NCBI RefSeq assembly: GCF_032681285.1
Contig: NZ_CP136336.1
Span: 372,001-436,000 of the forward strand
Source: Piscinibacter gummiphilus
GTDB lineage: Bacteria > Pseudomonadota > Gammaproteobacteria > Burkholderiales > Burkholderiaceae_C
Reading direction: 5' to 3'
DNA: 64,000 nt
Below, piece by piece: positions 8,264-15,709 of the stretch (its first letter is position 1; each line of letters starts with the position of its first letter). A model generated the notes under the pieces. The model did no database searches. It was given only the letters and a program-made list of their open reading frames with translations, and was not told the origin of the DNA. Position numbers and translations under genes: made by a program.

Positions 8264-9067
8264 ATGTGGATTGCTGCGCTGCAAACGGTCGCCACGCCGG
8301 ATGTGGAACGCAACCTCGAGACCGCCCGCCGCCTGATGGCCCAGGCGGCGCGCGACGGCGCGCAGCTGGTGGTGCTGCCGGAGTACTTCTGCTTCATGGG
8401 CCACCACGACCGCGACAAGCTGGCCCTGGCCGAGGTGCCAGGCGAGGGGCCGATCCAGGCCATGCTCGCCGAGACTGCCAGGCGCCATGCCATATGGGTC
8501 GTGGGGGGCACCTTGCCCTTGCGCAGCGAGCAGGCCGATCGGGTGTTCAACGCGAGCTGCGTCTATTCCCCCGAGGGGGTGCTCGCCGCCCGCTATGACA
8601 AGGTCCACCTCTTCCGTTACGACAACGGCCGCGAGAGTTACGACGAAGGCCGCGTGCTGCAGGCGGGTCAGCTGCCGCAGGCTTGCGAGGTGGGTGGGCT
8701 GCGCCTCGGTCTCAGCGTGTGCTACGACCTGCGATTCCCCGAGCTCTACCGTGCGCTGATGACGCCACCGTGCGACCTGATCGCCGTGCCATCGGCCTTC
8801 ACCCACACCACCGGCCGTGCGCACTGGGAGGTGCTGCTGCGGGCCCGCGCGATCGAGAACCAGTGCTACGTGATCGCCGCCGCGCAAGGCGGGCTGCACG
8901 AGAACGGCCGGCGCACCTGGGGCCACAGCCTCATCGTCGACCCGTGGGGCGAGGTGCTGGCGATGGTCGAAGAAGGCGAGGGCGTCGCGATGGCGCAGCT
9001 CGACCCGAAGCGCATTGCCGAGGTGCGTGCGCAGCTGCCGGCGCTGACACACCGGCGCTTGTGCTGA
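8264..9067 (+). CDS. Carbon-nitrogen hydrolase (Nit1-like amidase)
   Basis: 267 residues from the ATG at 8264, with AGGAGA about 8 bases upstream. The nitrilase-superfamily triad is visible: Glu in VVLPEYFCFMG, Lys in RYDKVHLFRY and Cys in GLSVCYDLRFPELYRAL. The closest functional class is Nit1-type deaminated-glutathione amidase or omega-amidase, which repairs transaminase side products; the exact substrate cannot be read from sequence. The divergent placement next to glnE is a common Burkholderiales arrangement. It is a soluble cytoplasmic protein. Confidence 0.9.
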   Translation: MWIAALQTVATPDVERNLETARRLMAQAARDGAQLVVLPEYFCFMGHHDRDKLALAEVPGEGPIQAMLAETARRHAIWVVGGTLPLRSEQADRVFNASCVYSPEGVLAARYDKVHLFRYDNGRESYDEGRVLQAGQLPQACEVGGLRLGLSVCYDLRFPELYRALMTPPCDLIAVPSAFTHTTGRAHWEVLLRARAIENQCYVIAAAQGGLHENGRRTWGHSLIVDPWGEVLAMVEEGEGVAMAQLDPKRIAEVRAQLPALTHRRLC

Positions 9068-9080
9068 TGACGGCCCCTCA

Positions 9081-9096
9081 GCCGCGTGTACGCGGC
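9081..9096. terminator. Short GC hairpin between convergent genes
   Basis: GCCGCG-TGTA-CGCGGC forms a 6-bp stem just after the amidase gene and before the end of the convergent hydroxylase gene. There is no U tract, so intrinsic termination is only possible, not shown. Confidence 0.3.
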
Positions 9097-9157
9097 CGAT
9101 CCCCCGAGGTGATGCCGGCCGGCTTGGGAGCGGCCCGGCGCTCGGCCGGCGCGCTGC

Positions 9158-10375
9158 TCAGCGCGAGCCGTACATCATCTGGCGCGCGAGCGCCGATTTG
9201 ACCGGCTTCAACACCTGCAGCGCCGCGAGGCCCAGCCCGCGGGCCGCACCGGCGCCCGGCAGCTTCCAGGTGAAGCTGCGCGCCAGAAAATCGGTGGCGG
9301 CGATCATGGCCCAGCGGTCGGGCGCACGTTGCCATTCCAGCTTGCGCAGCACGCCTGGGACGTCGTTCGAGCGGGCCAAGGCCTGCACGAGCTCGAAGCC
9401 ATCGCGCAGCCCGAGGTTGAGCCCTTGGCCGGCGACCGGGTGCAGCGTTTGCGCGGCATTGCCGATGCGCACCGTGCGGCCCTGCGTGAGCGTGCGTTCG
9501 GCGACCAGCCCGAGTTGAAAGCACTTGAGCGGCGAGACCGCGCTGAGCGGGCCGACTTCGGGGTGGAAGAGGGTGTTGAGCACAGCCAGCCGCTGCGTGT
9601 CGTTGAGTTCCAGCACCGGGTCGTCTTCGGCGTTGACACACCACACGAGCGCGGCGCGACCGTCTTTCAGCGGCAGTAGTGCCGCCGGGCCGTGGCGCGT
9701 GAAACGTTCGTAGGCGACGCCGGGGCGGGCCTTGGCGAGCTGCACCGTGCCCACCCAGGCGTGCTGGCCATAGTCGTGGCGCAGGGGAGGCTTCGCCGGC
9801 TTGGCCACCGAGCTGGCTGCTTCGTTCGTGTAGATGCCACCTTCGGCCACCACCACCAGATCGAAGTTGTCGGCGATGCCAGCATCCACTTCGACGCTGT
9901 TGGCCAGGGGCTTCAAGGCGCGCACCGTGGCGCCGAAGCAGGCCTGCAGGCGACCAGGCTCACGCTCGCAGGCGGCCAGCCACGCGGCTTGCAGCGGGGC
10001 CACGATCGCGCCGTAGCTCAACACCGCGCCCAGCAGCGGCACCCGCTCTTCGGCGGCGCTGATGCGCACCTCGGGTTCGCCGATCACCTCGGCCAGCAGC
10101 CCGCCGAGCGAAGGCGCCTGCTGCGACACATGCACTTCGGCGATGGCCTGCGCCCGCTCGCCGTCCCATGCGCCCAGACGCTGCAGCAACTGCACGCTGC
10201 CCAGCGACAAGGCCAGCGTGCGAGGGTCGGCCGATACATCTTGCGTGGCGGCGCGGCTGTCGTAGAGGCTCACGCGGGCCTGCGGCAAGGCGCGTGCGGC
10301 GTGCAGCGCGAGGCTCAGGCCGACCGGCCCGGCGCCCACGACGGCGAGCCGCAAAGAAGGGGCGAGTTCAGACAT
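9158..10375 (-). CDS. UbiH/UbiF/COQ6-family FAD-dependent monooxygenase
   Basis: 405 residues from the ATG at 10375. The N-terminal Rossmann motif is LAVVGAGPVGLSLALHAARA. The family DPRTLALS segment follows, and the second FAD motif is RIGNAAQTLHPVAGQGLNLG, the equivalent of GD(A)AHxxxPxxGQGxNxG. The usual GDAAH is GNAAQ here, a change seen in some Ubi-type members. These enzymes hydroxylate the ring of ubiquinone precursors. Which ring carbon is modified cannot be assigned without the genome's full set of paralogues. It is monocistronic and convergent with the amidase gene. Confidence 0.88.
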   Translation of the reverse strand: MSELAPSLRLAVVGAGPVGLSLALHAARALPQARVSLYDSRAATQDVSADPRTLALSLGSVQLLQRLGAWDGERAQAIAEVHVSQQAPSLGGLLAEVIGEPEVRISAAEERVPLLGAVLSYGAIVAPLQAAWLAACEREPGRLQACFGATVRALKPLANSVEVDAGIADNFDLVVVAEGGIYTNEAASSVAKPAKPPLRHDYGQHAWVGTVQLAKARPGVAYERFTRHGPAALLPLKDGRAALVWCVNAEDDPVLELNDTQRLAVLNTLFHPEVGPLSAVSPLKCFQLGLVAERTLTQGRTVRIGNAAQTLHPVAGQGLNLGLRDGFELVQALARSNDVPGVLRKLEWQRAPDRWAMIAATDFLARSFTWKLPGAGAARGLGLAALQVLKPVKSALARQMMYGSR

Positions 10376-10621
10376 GGGCCGCAGCATACGCGCGCGGTGT
10401 GCGTTCGCCCTTAATTCGGGGAAACCGGCCTCGGCTGAGAGGTATTTCACACCCCGCGGCCACTTCGAAAAAATCTACCGTTCTCTTCCACCTGATCGAG
10501 GGGGGCGTTCCCACGCGCCGCGCCCCGTGAACGGGGGGCCGCGTTGCAACACCGCGGGCATGCGCACTGGCACATTCGGATACGTATTCAGACATCACCA
10601 AAAACACCCCGGAGGTTGTTT

Positions 10622-11149
10622 ATGAAGTTCAAGGCGCTGGCTCTGCTCTTGCTGGCAATGGTTGCAGGCACCCCTGCCTCGGCCGCGTGCACCCAGACAT
10701 TCAACCTCGGCGTGATGGGCCCTCCGGCGCTGCGTGTGTTTGGCAACGACTTCGGGTCGACCACGCACTTCGAGGACTGCTACAACTTCACGCTCACCGG
10801 CGCGGCCGACTCCTTCGGCGCGACCTTCGAGTTCGACCTCTCGTCGCTGCGCAACATCGACATCAGCTCGCTGAGCCTGACCGGCGGCAGCCTGTCCAGC
10901 GCGCTGACCGACACCTCGCCCTCGAGCTTCAGCTTCAGCAACCTCGCCGCCGGTGTCTATCAGTTCGTGGTGACGGGTGACGTCACCGGCCGCAATGGCT
11001 TCGACTGGTTCGGCCAGGTCGGCTATGTCGGCGCGATGGTCACCGCGAACGCCGTGGCGGCGCCGGTGCCCGAGCCCGGGACCTACGCGCTCCTGGCCGT
11101 GGGCCTGCTGGCCGTGGGTGCGACGGTGCGCCGCCGTCAGCAGAGCTGA
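10622..11149 (+). CDS. FxDxF-type PEP-CTERM sorted exported protein
   Basis: 175 residues from the ATG at 10622, with GGAGG about 6 bases upstream. Residues 1-22 form a Sec signal peptide (ending TPASAA). The middle is a small Ser/Thr/Gly-rich beta domain with THFEDCYNFTL near residue 50, resembling the FxDxF motif of one PEP-CTERM family. The C-terminus is the sorting signal: VPEPGTYALL from about residue 149, one membrane helix, and the basic tail RRRQQS. Such proteins are processed by an exosortase (EpsH/XrtA type) and linked to exopolysaccharide or biofilm matrix. No exosortase lies in the window. A strong terminator follows. Confidence 0.88.
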   Translation: MKFKALALLLLAMVAGTPASAACTQTFNLGVMGPPALRVFGNDFGSTTHFEDCYNFTLTGAADSFGATFEFDLSSLRNIDISSLSLTGGSLSSALTDTSPSSFSFSNLAAGVYQFVVTGDVTGRNGFDWFGQVGYVGAMVTANAVAAPVPEPGTYALLAVGLLAVGATVRRRQQS

Positions 11150-11172
11150 TCGTCATTCCGGGTGTGTCTTGC

Positions 11173-11202
11173 AAAGCGGGCTTCGGCCCGCTTTTGCTTT
11201 TT
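11173..11202 (+). terminator. Intrinsic terminator after the PEP-CTERM gene
   Basis: A 9-bp stem AAAGCGGGC (11173-11181) and GCCCGCTTT (11186-11194) with a TTCG tetraloop is followed by TGCTTTTT. It isolates the PEP-CTERM gene from the SPFH operon that starts 53 bases further on. Confidence 0.88.
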
Positions 11203-11254
11203 CCGGGCCCATGTTCGCCCCTATGATCGTCTGCCTCTTCAACGGGAGATCACC

Positions 11255-12292
11255 ATGGGCCTGATGGATTTCATCAAGAAACAGTTCATCGACGTTCTGG
11301 AATGGACGGAGTCCGCCGACGGCGTGCTCGCCTGGCGCTACCCGATGGCTGGCAACGAAATCCAGTACGGCGGCTCGCTCACCGTGCGCGAGTCTCAGAT
11401 GGCCGTCTTCGTGAACGAAGGCAAGGTGGCCGACGTCTTCGGCCCCGGCATGTACAAGCTCACGACGCAGACGCTGCCGGTGCTCACCTACCTCAAGAAT
11501 TGGGACAAGCTCTTCCAGAGCCCGTTCAAGAGCGACGTCTACTTCTTCAGCACCCGCCAGCAGATCGACCAGCGCTGGGGCACCACGCAGCCGGTCACGA
11601 TCCGCGACAAGGACTTCGGCGCCGTGCGCCTGCGTGCCTTCGGCAACTACAGCTACCGCATCGTCGACCCGAAGCTCTTTCACACCGAGATCTCGGGCAC
11701 GCGTGACACCTACACCGTCAACGACCTCGACGGCCAGCTGCGCGGGCTGATGCTGCAGCACATCTCGGATGCGGTGGCCTCGAGCGGCGTGGCCTTCCTC
11801 GACCTCGCGGCCAACCAGATCGAATTCGCCAAGGCGCTGCAGGAAGCGACCGCCCCGTCGTTCGCGGCGCTGGGCCTGAAGCTCGAAGGCGTGACGATGC
11901 AAAGTGTCTCGCTGCCCGAAGAGCTGCAGAAGATCCTCGACCAGAAGATCGGCATGGGCATGGTCGGCAACGACATGGGCAAGTTCATGCAGTACCAGAC
12001 GGCGCAATCGATCCCGAAGTTCGCCGAAGGCGCGGGCTCCGGCGGCGGTGGCGTGGCGGGCGATGCGATGGGCCTTGGTGCCGGCGTCGCGCTCGGCCAG
12101 GTGCTCGCGGGGCAGCTGGCCAGCGGCCTGCAAGGTGGCGGGCAGCAGGCAGCGGCCGCTGCCGCAGCGGCCATCCGCCCCGACGAGGTGATGGCCACGA
12201 TCGAGAAGCTGGCCGACCTCAAGGGCAAGGGCATCCTCACGCAGGAAGAGTTCGACGCCAAGAAAGCGGAACTGCTGAAGAAGCTGGTCTGA
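11255..12292 (+). CDS. SPFH/Band 7-like protein with C-terminal SHOCT domain
   Basis: 345 residues from the ATG at 11255, with GGGAGA upstream; upstream codons in the same frame overlap the terminator. The N-terminal two thirds is a Band 7/SPFH fold of the virion-core-protein-like (YdjI) type: MGLMDFIKKQFIDVLEWTES, then FVNEGKVADVFGPGMYKLTT. A Gly/Ala-rich linker follows (about residues 265-305). The C-terminus is a SHOCT segment (IEKLADLKGKGILTQEEFDA). There is no signal peptide, so it probably assembles on the inner face of the membrane. It is the first gene of a five-gene operon whose later members are DUF4178, DUF350, aminopropyltransferase and amine-oxidase proteins. Its exact role is unknown; scaffolding of a membrane microdomain is an inference. 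Confidence 0.88.
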   Translation: MGLMDFIKKQFIDVLEWTESADGVLAWRYPMAGNEIQYGGSLTVRESQMAVFVNEGKVADVFGPGMYKLTTQTLPVLTYLKNWDKLFQSPFKSDVYFFSTRQQIDQRWGTTQPVTIRDKDFGAVRLRAFGNYSYRIVDPKLFHTEISGTRDTYTVNDLDGQLRGLMLQHISDAVASSGVAFLDLAANQIEFAKALQEATAPSFAALGLKLEGVTMQSVSLPEELQKILDQKIGMGMVGNDMGKFMQYQTAQSIPKFAEGAGSGGGGVAGDAMGLGAGVALGQVLAGQLASGLQGGGQQAAAAAAAAIRPDEVMATIEKLADLKGKGILTQEEFDAKKAELLKKLV

Positions 12293-12314
12293 CCGACCCG
12301 CGCCTGCACCGCTC

Positions 12315-13895
12315 TTGGCAACAGAACCCAGCCCACAGCGCGCCTACCGCGCCGCGTGCCCCAACTGCGGCGCGCCGGTCGACTTCCGCTCGGCCGCGTC
12401 GGCCTTCGCCGTCTGCAGCTTCTGCCGCAGCACCCTCGTCCGCGAGGGCGAGGCTTTGCGCAAGATCGGCGAAAGCGCCGAACTCTTCGATGACCACTCA
12501 CCGCTGCAGTTAGGCGCGGGTGGCAAGTACCAGGGCAGCGGCTTCACGCTCGTGGGCCGCCTGCAGTACCGCTACAAGGACGGCACCTGGAACGAGTGGC
12601 ATGCGCTCTTCGACAACGGCCGCAGTGGCTGGCTGAGCGAAGACAACGGCCGCTACGTCATCGCATTCGATGCGGAGCTGGGTGGCGGCGCCCCGCCGGC
12701 CGAACAGCTGCGCCCCGGTGCGCAGCAGGTCGTTTCGGGCCAGCCGTGGACGGTCGCTTCCGTCACGGCCGCCAAGCTGATCGCCGCGCAAGGCGAACTG
12801 CCCTTCAAGCCGAACACCGAACGTGGCTTCGTGGTCGCCGACCTGCGCAGCACGCGCGACGAGGTCGGCACGCTCGACTACAGCGACGCGGGCGCGCCCA
12901 AGTGGTCGATCGGCCGCTCGGTCGCGATCAGCGAACTCGCGATGACCGGCCTCGCCGAAGGCGCGGAGAAAACACTCAAGGCCCGCAGCATCGAGTGCCC
13001 GAGCTGCGGCACCTCGCTCGAAATCAAGCTCTCGACCACGCAGTCGATCGTCTGCCACCAGTGCCATGCGGTCGTCGACCTCACCTCGGCCGACGGTGCG
13101 GGCAAAGGTGTCGGTGGCGACCTCGCCCACTACGCACAGGACAACGGCGACGAGCCGCAGATCCCGCTCGGCCGGATGGGCACGCTCAAGCTCGGCAAGA
13201 CAGCCCGTGCGTGGCAGGTGGTCGGCTACGTCGAGCGTTGCGAAGAAGGCGAAGACGAGCAAAGCTTCTGGCGCGAGTACCTGCTCTATCACCGCGAGGA
13301 GGGTTTCGCCTTCCTCGTCGACGCCGAAGACGGCTGGAGCTGGTCGGCCCCGATCACCGGCGTGCCCGCCCCTTCGGGCCAGGGCGTGCGCTACCAGGGC
13401 GCGCAGTACCGCGAGATGTACCGCTACACCGGCCGGATCACCTATGTGCTGGGCGAGTTCTACTGGCAGCTCAAGCGCGGCGAGCGCACGAGCAACGTCG
13501 ATTACCAGGGCCCGGGCGGCAAGCGCCTCAACCTCGAGGTGACCGAAGGCGAGCAGGTCTGGTCGGCCGGCGAGACACTGAATGCGGCCGACGTGGCCAA
13601 GGCCTTCCGCCTGGCGCCCGAGACGAGCGCCGCGCTCAAGCGCGATGCCGGCCCGACCTCGGGCAACGCGGCCAGCCTGCTGGCGAAGATCTTCTTCTGG
13701 GTGTTCGTCGTGGTGGTGCTCTTGATGATGTTCCGCTGCAGCGACGACGACCGGCGCGACTGCGAGCCGCTGCGCGCCAGCTACGGCGAAGCCTCGCAGG
13801 AATACCAGAGCTGCCTGGCCAGCAACCGCAGCAGCGGTTACCGCACGAGCGGTGGGTCGTGGGGTGGTTTCTCCAGCGGCGGGGGCCACAAGTGA
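12315..13895 (+). CDS. DUF4178 protein with two zinc ribbons and a C-terminal membrane helix
   Basis: 526 residues if the TTG at 12315 is the start; no ATG fits before the first zinc ribbon. Two CxxC zinc ribbons are present: CPNCGAPV with CSFC near residues 15-40, and CPSCGTSLEIK with CHQCHAVVDL near residues 230-260. Each precedes a DUF4178 beta domain (GKYQGSGFTLVGRLQY, and LKLGKTARAWQVVGYVERC). A membrane helix lies near residue 460 (IFFWVFVVVVLLMMF), followed by a Cys-containing acidic stretch and a Gly/Ser-rich tail. DUF4178 proteins include YjfK of E. coli, which sits with a PspA homologue and YjfL. The function is unknown; a role in envelope stress is suggested by context. Confidence 0.85.
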   Translation: MATEPSPQRAYRAACPNCGAPVDFRSAASAFAVCSFCRSTLVREGEALRKIGESAELFDDHSPLQLGAGGKYQGSGFTLVGRLQYRYKDGTWNEWHALFDNGRSGWLSEDNGRYVIAFDAELGGGAPPAEQLRPGAQQVVSGQPWTVASVTAAKLIAAQGELPFKPNTERGFVVADLRSTRDEVGTLDYSDAGAPKWSIGRSVAISELAMTGLAEGAEKTLKARSIECPSCGTSLEIKLSTTQSIVCHQCHAVVDLTSADGAGKGVGGDLAHYAQDNGDEPQIPLGRMGTLKLGKTARAWQVVGYVERCEEGEDEQSFWREYLLYHREEGFAFLVDAEDGWSWSAPITGVPAPSGQGVRYQGAQYREMYRYTGRITYVLGEFYWQLKRGERTSNVDYQGPGGKRLNLEVTEGEQVWSAGETLNAADVAKAFRLAPETSAALKRDAGPTSGNAASLLAKIFFWVFVVVVLLMMFRCSDDDRRDCEPLRASYGEASQEYQSCLASNRSSGYRTSGGSWGGFSSGGGHK

Positions 13896-13935
13896 CGTCA
13901 CCGCATCTGCTTCTCAATTTCTCAAGGAGAGTCCC

Positions 13936-14157
13936 ATGATGGGTATCGAATGGTTGAAGCCCAGCGTCTTCTTCGGGTCCATCCTGTACGCGCTGGTCGG
14001 CGTGTTCGTGTTCTGGATCAGCTTCGTCATCGTCGACAAGCTCACCCCGTATGACCTGTGGGGCGAGATCGTCGAGAAGAAGAACGTGGCGTTGGCGATC
14101 GTGGTGGGTGCGATGTGCATCGCCATCGGCCTGATCGTCGCGGCGGCCATCCACTAG
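13936..14157 (+). CDS. DUF350 small membrane protein
   Basis: 73 residues from the ATG at 13936, with AAGGAGA upstream. Two membrane helices are visible (SILYALVGVFVFWISFVIV and VALAIVVGAMCIAIGLIVAA), joined by a charged loop DKLTPYDLWGEIVEKKN. This is one DUF350 unit; E. coli YjfL and many homologues have two. It sits in the middle of the SPFH-polyamine operon, with the next gene 4 bases away, so the two are probably translated together. A channel or partner role for the aminopropyltransferase is possible but not shown. Confidence 0.88.
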   Translation: MMGIEWLKPSVFFGSILYALVGVFVFWISFVIVDKLTPYDLWGEIVEKKNVALAIVVGAMCIAIGLIVAAAIH

Positions 14158-14161
14158 TGCG

Positions 14162-15709
14162 TTGAACACCACCGAGCCGGCCGCGCGCATCCGCCCGGCC
14201 GAAGTGGCGCTGCTGGCGTCGGTCTTCGTCGTCGCCGCGTGCGGGCTGGTCTACGAACTCGCGGCGGGGGCGCTCGCGAGTTACCTGCTGGGCGACTCCG
14301 TCCTCCAGTTCTCCACCATCATCGGCAGCTACCTCTTTGCGATGGGCATCGGCTCGTGGCTGTCGCGCTATTTCGAGCGCCAGCTGGTGGCGCACTTCCT
14401 GCGCATCGAGCTGCTGGTGGGGCTGATCGGCGGGCTCATGCCGGCGGCGCTCTTTGCGTTGCAGGCGCTGCCCTCGATGAGCTTCCGCTTCGTGCTGTAC
14501 GGCCTCGTGTTGCTGGTCGGCACGCTGGTGGGGCTGGAGATCCCGCTCGTCATGCGCATCCTGAAGCGCCACTTCAGCGAGCGTTATGCGCTGAAGGACC
14601 TGGTCTCGCAGGTGCTGACCTTTGACTACCTCGGCGCGCTCGCCGTGGCGGTCGCTTTTCCGCTGCTGCTCGTGCCGCACCTCGGCCTCGTGCGCACCGG
14701 CGCCTTCTTCGGCCTGCTCAACGCCGCGGTCGCGGTGTGGGCGCTGTGGCTCTTTCGCGGTGAGCTGCGGCAGCTCGGGTCGCACGTGATCGCCTGCGTG
14801 GGCGTGGTGGCGGCGCTGCTGGGCGCGATGGCCTACGCCGACCGCATCAGCACCTGGGCCGAAGACCGCTTCTACGCCGACCGCATCGTCTACAGCGAGA
14901 CCAGCCGCTACCAGCGTGTGGTCGTCACCTCGGGGCGCGCCGGGGTGCGCCTCTTCCTCAACGGCAACTTGCAGTTCCACTCGCGCGACGAGTACCGCTA
15001 CCACGAGGCCCTGGTGCACCCGGCGATGGCCGCGCACGGTGCGCCCAAGCGTGTGCTGGTGCTGGGCGGTGGCGACGGCATGGCGGTGCGCGAGGTGCTC
15101 AAGCACCCGAGCGTCGAATCGGTGACGCTGGTCGAACTCGACCCGCACATGACGAAGCTCTTCGCCGAGCAACCGATGCTGCGCGAGCTCAACGGCGATG
15201 CGCTGCGTTCGCCCAAGCTCACGATCGTCAACGCCGATGCCTTTGCCTGGCTCGAGCAAAACCCCGGCAGCTTCGACGTGATCGTGGTCGACTTCCCCGA
15301 CCCCACCAATTTCTCGCTCGGCAAGCTCTACACCACGAGCTTCTATGCGCTGCTCGACGCGCATCTCTCGGCCTCGGGTTATGCGGTGGTGCAAACCACC
15401 TCGCCGCTCATCGCACGCAAGAGCTACTGGACAGTGGCCGCCACGCTCGAAGCGGCGGGCCTCACCACCACGCCGTACCACGCGCATGTGCCGAGCTTCG
15501 GTGAGTGGGGCTTCATCCTGGCCAGCCGCCGCCCCTTCCGCCTGCCCACCGCGCTGCCGAGCGGCCTGCGCTTCCTCACCGTCGACGGCCTGCCGGGCTT
15601 GCTGCAGTTCCCGCCCGACATGGCGCGTGTGCCGGCCGAGCCGAACCGCCTGTCGAACCAGGTGCTGGTGCAGACCTTCGAGCAGGAATGGGGCAAGGTG
15701 CACCCGTGA
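14162..15709 (+). CDS. Membrane-embedded spermidine-synthase-like aminopropyltransferase
   Basis: 515 residues from a TTG at 14162. The first ~225 residues hold about seven membrane helices (from VALLASVFVVAACGLVYELA). From about residue 245 a soluble domain of the spermidine synthase fold follows. The nucleotide site is VLVLGGGDGMAVREVL followed by VTLVELDPHMT. The catalytic loop reads VVDFPDPTNFSLGKLYTTSF in place of the classical D-S-T-D-P. The soluble family transfers aminopropyl from decarboxylated AdoMet to putrescine. The membrane-fused form is often found with DUF350 and DUF4178 genes; its amine acceptor has not been fixed by sequence. It overlaps the downstream FAD gene (GTGA), so the products are probably made together. 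Confidence 0.88.
   Translation: MNTTEPAARIRPAEVALLASVFVVAACGLVYELAAGALASYLLGDSVLQFSTIIGSYLFAMGIGSWLSRYFERQLVAHFLRIELLVGLIGGLMPAALFALQALPSMSFRFVLYGLVLLVGTLVGLEIPLVMRILKRHFSERYALKDLVSQVLTFDYLGALAVAVAFPLLLVPHLGLVRTGAFFGLLNAAVAVWALWLFRGELRQLGSHVIACVGVVAALLGAMAYADRISTWAEDRFYADRIVYSETSRYQRVVVTSGRAGVRLFLNGNLQFHSRDEYRYHEALVHPAMAAHGAPKRVLVLGGGDGMAVREVLKHPSVESVTLVELDPHMTKLFAEQPMLRELNGDALRSPKLTIVNADAFAWLEQNPGSFDVIVVDFPDPTNFSLGKLYTTSFYALLDAHLSASGYAVVQTTSPLIARKSYWTVAATLEAAGLTTTPYHAHVPSFGEWGFILASRRPFRLPTALPSGLRFLTVDGLPGLLQFPPDMARVPAEPNRLSNQVLVQTFEQEWGKVHP

Noticed and set aside
10568..10585. TGGCAC that might be the -24 box of a sigma-54 promoter before the PEP-CTERM gene
   Set aside because: The required GC-containing -12 box at the right distance is absent (the bases there are GATAC).
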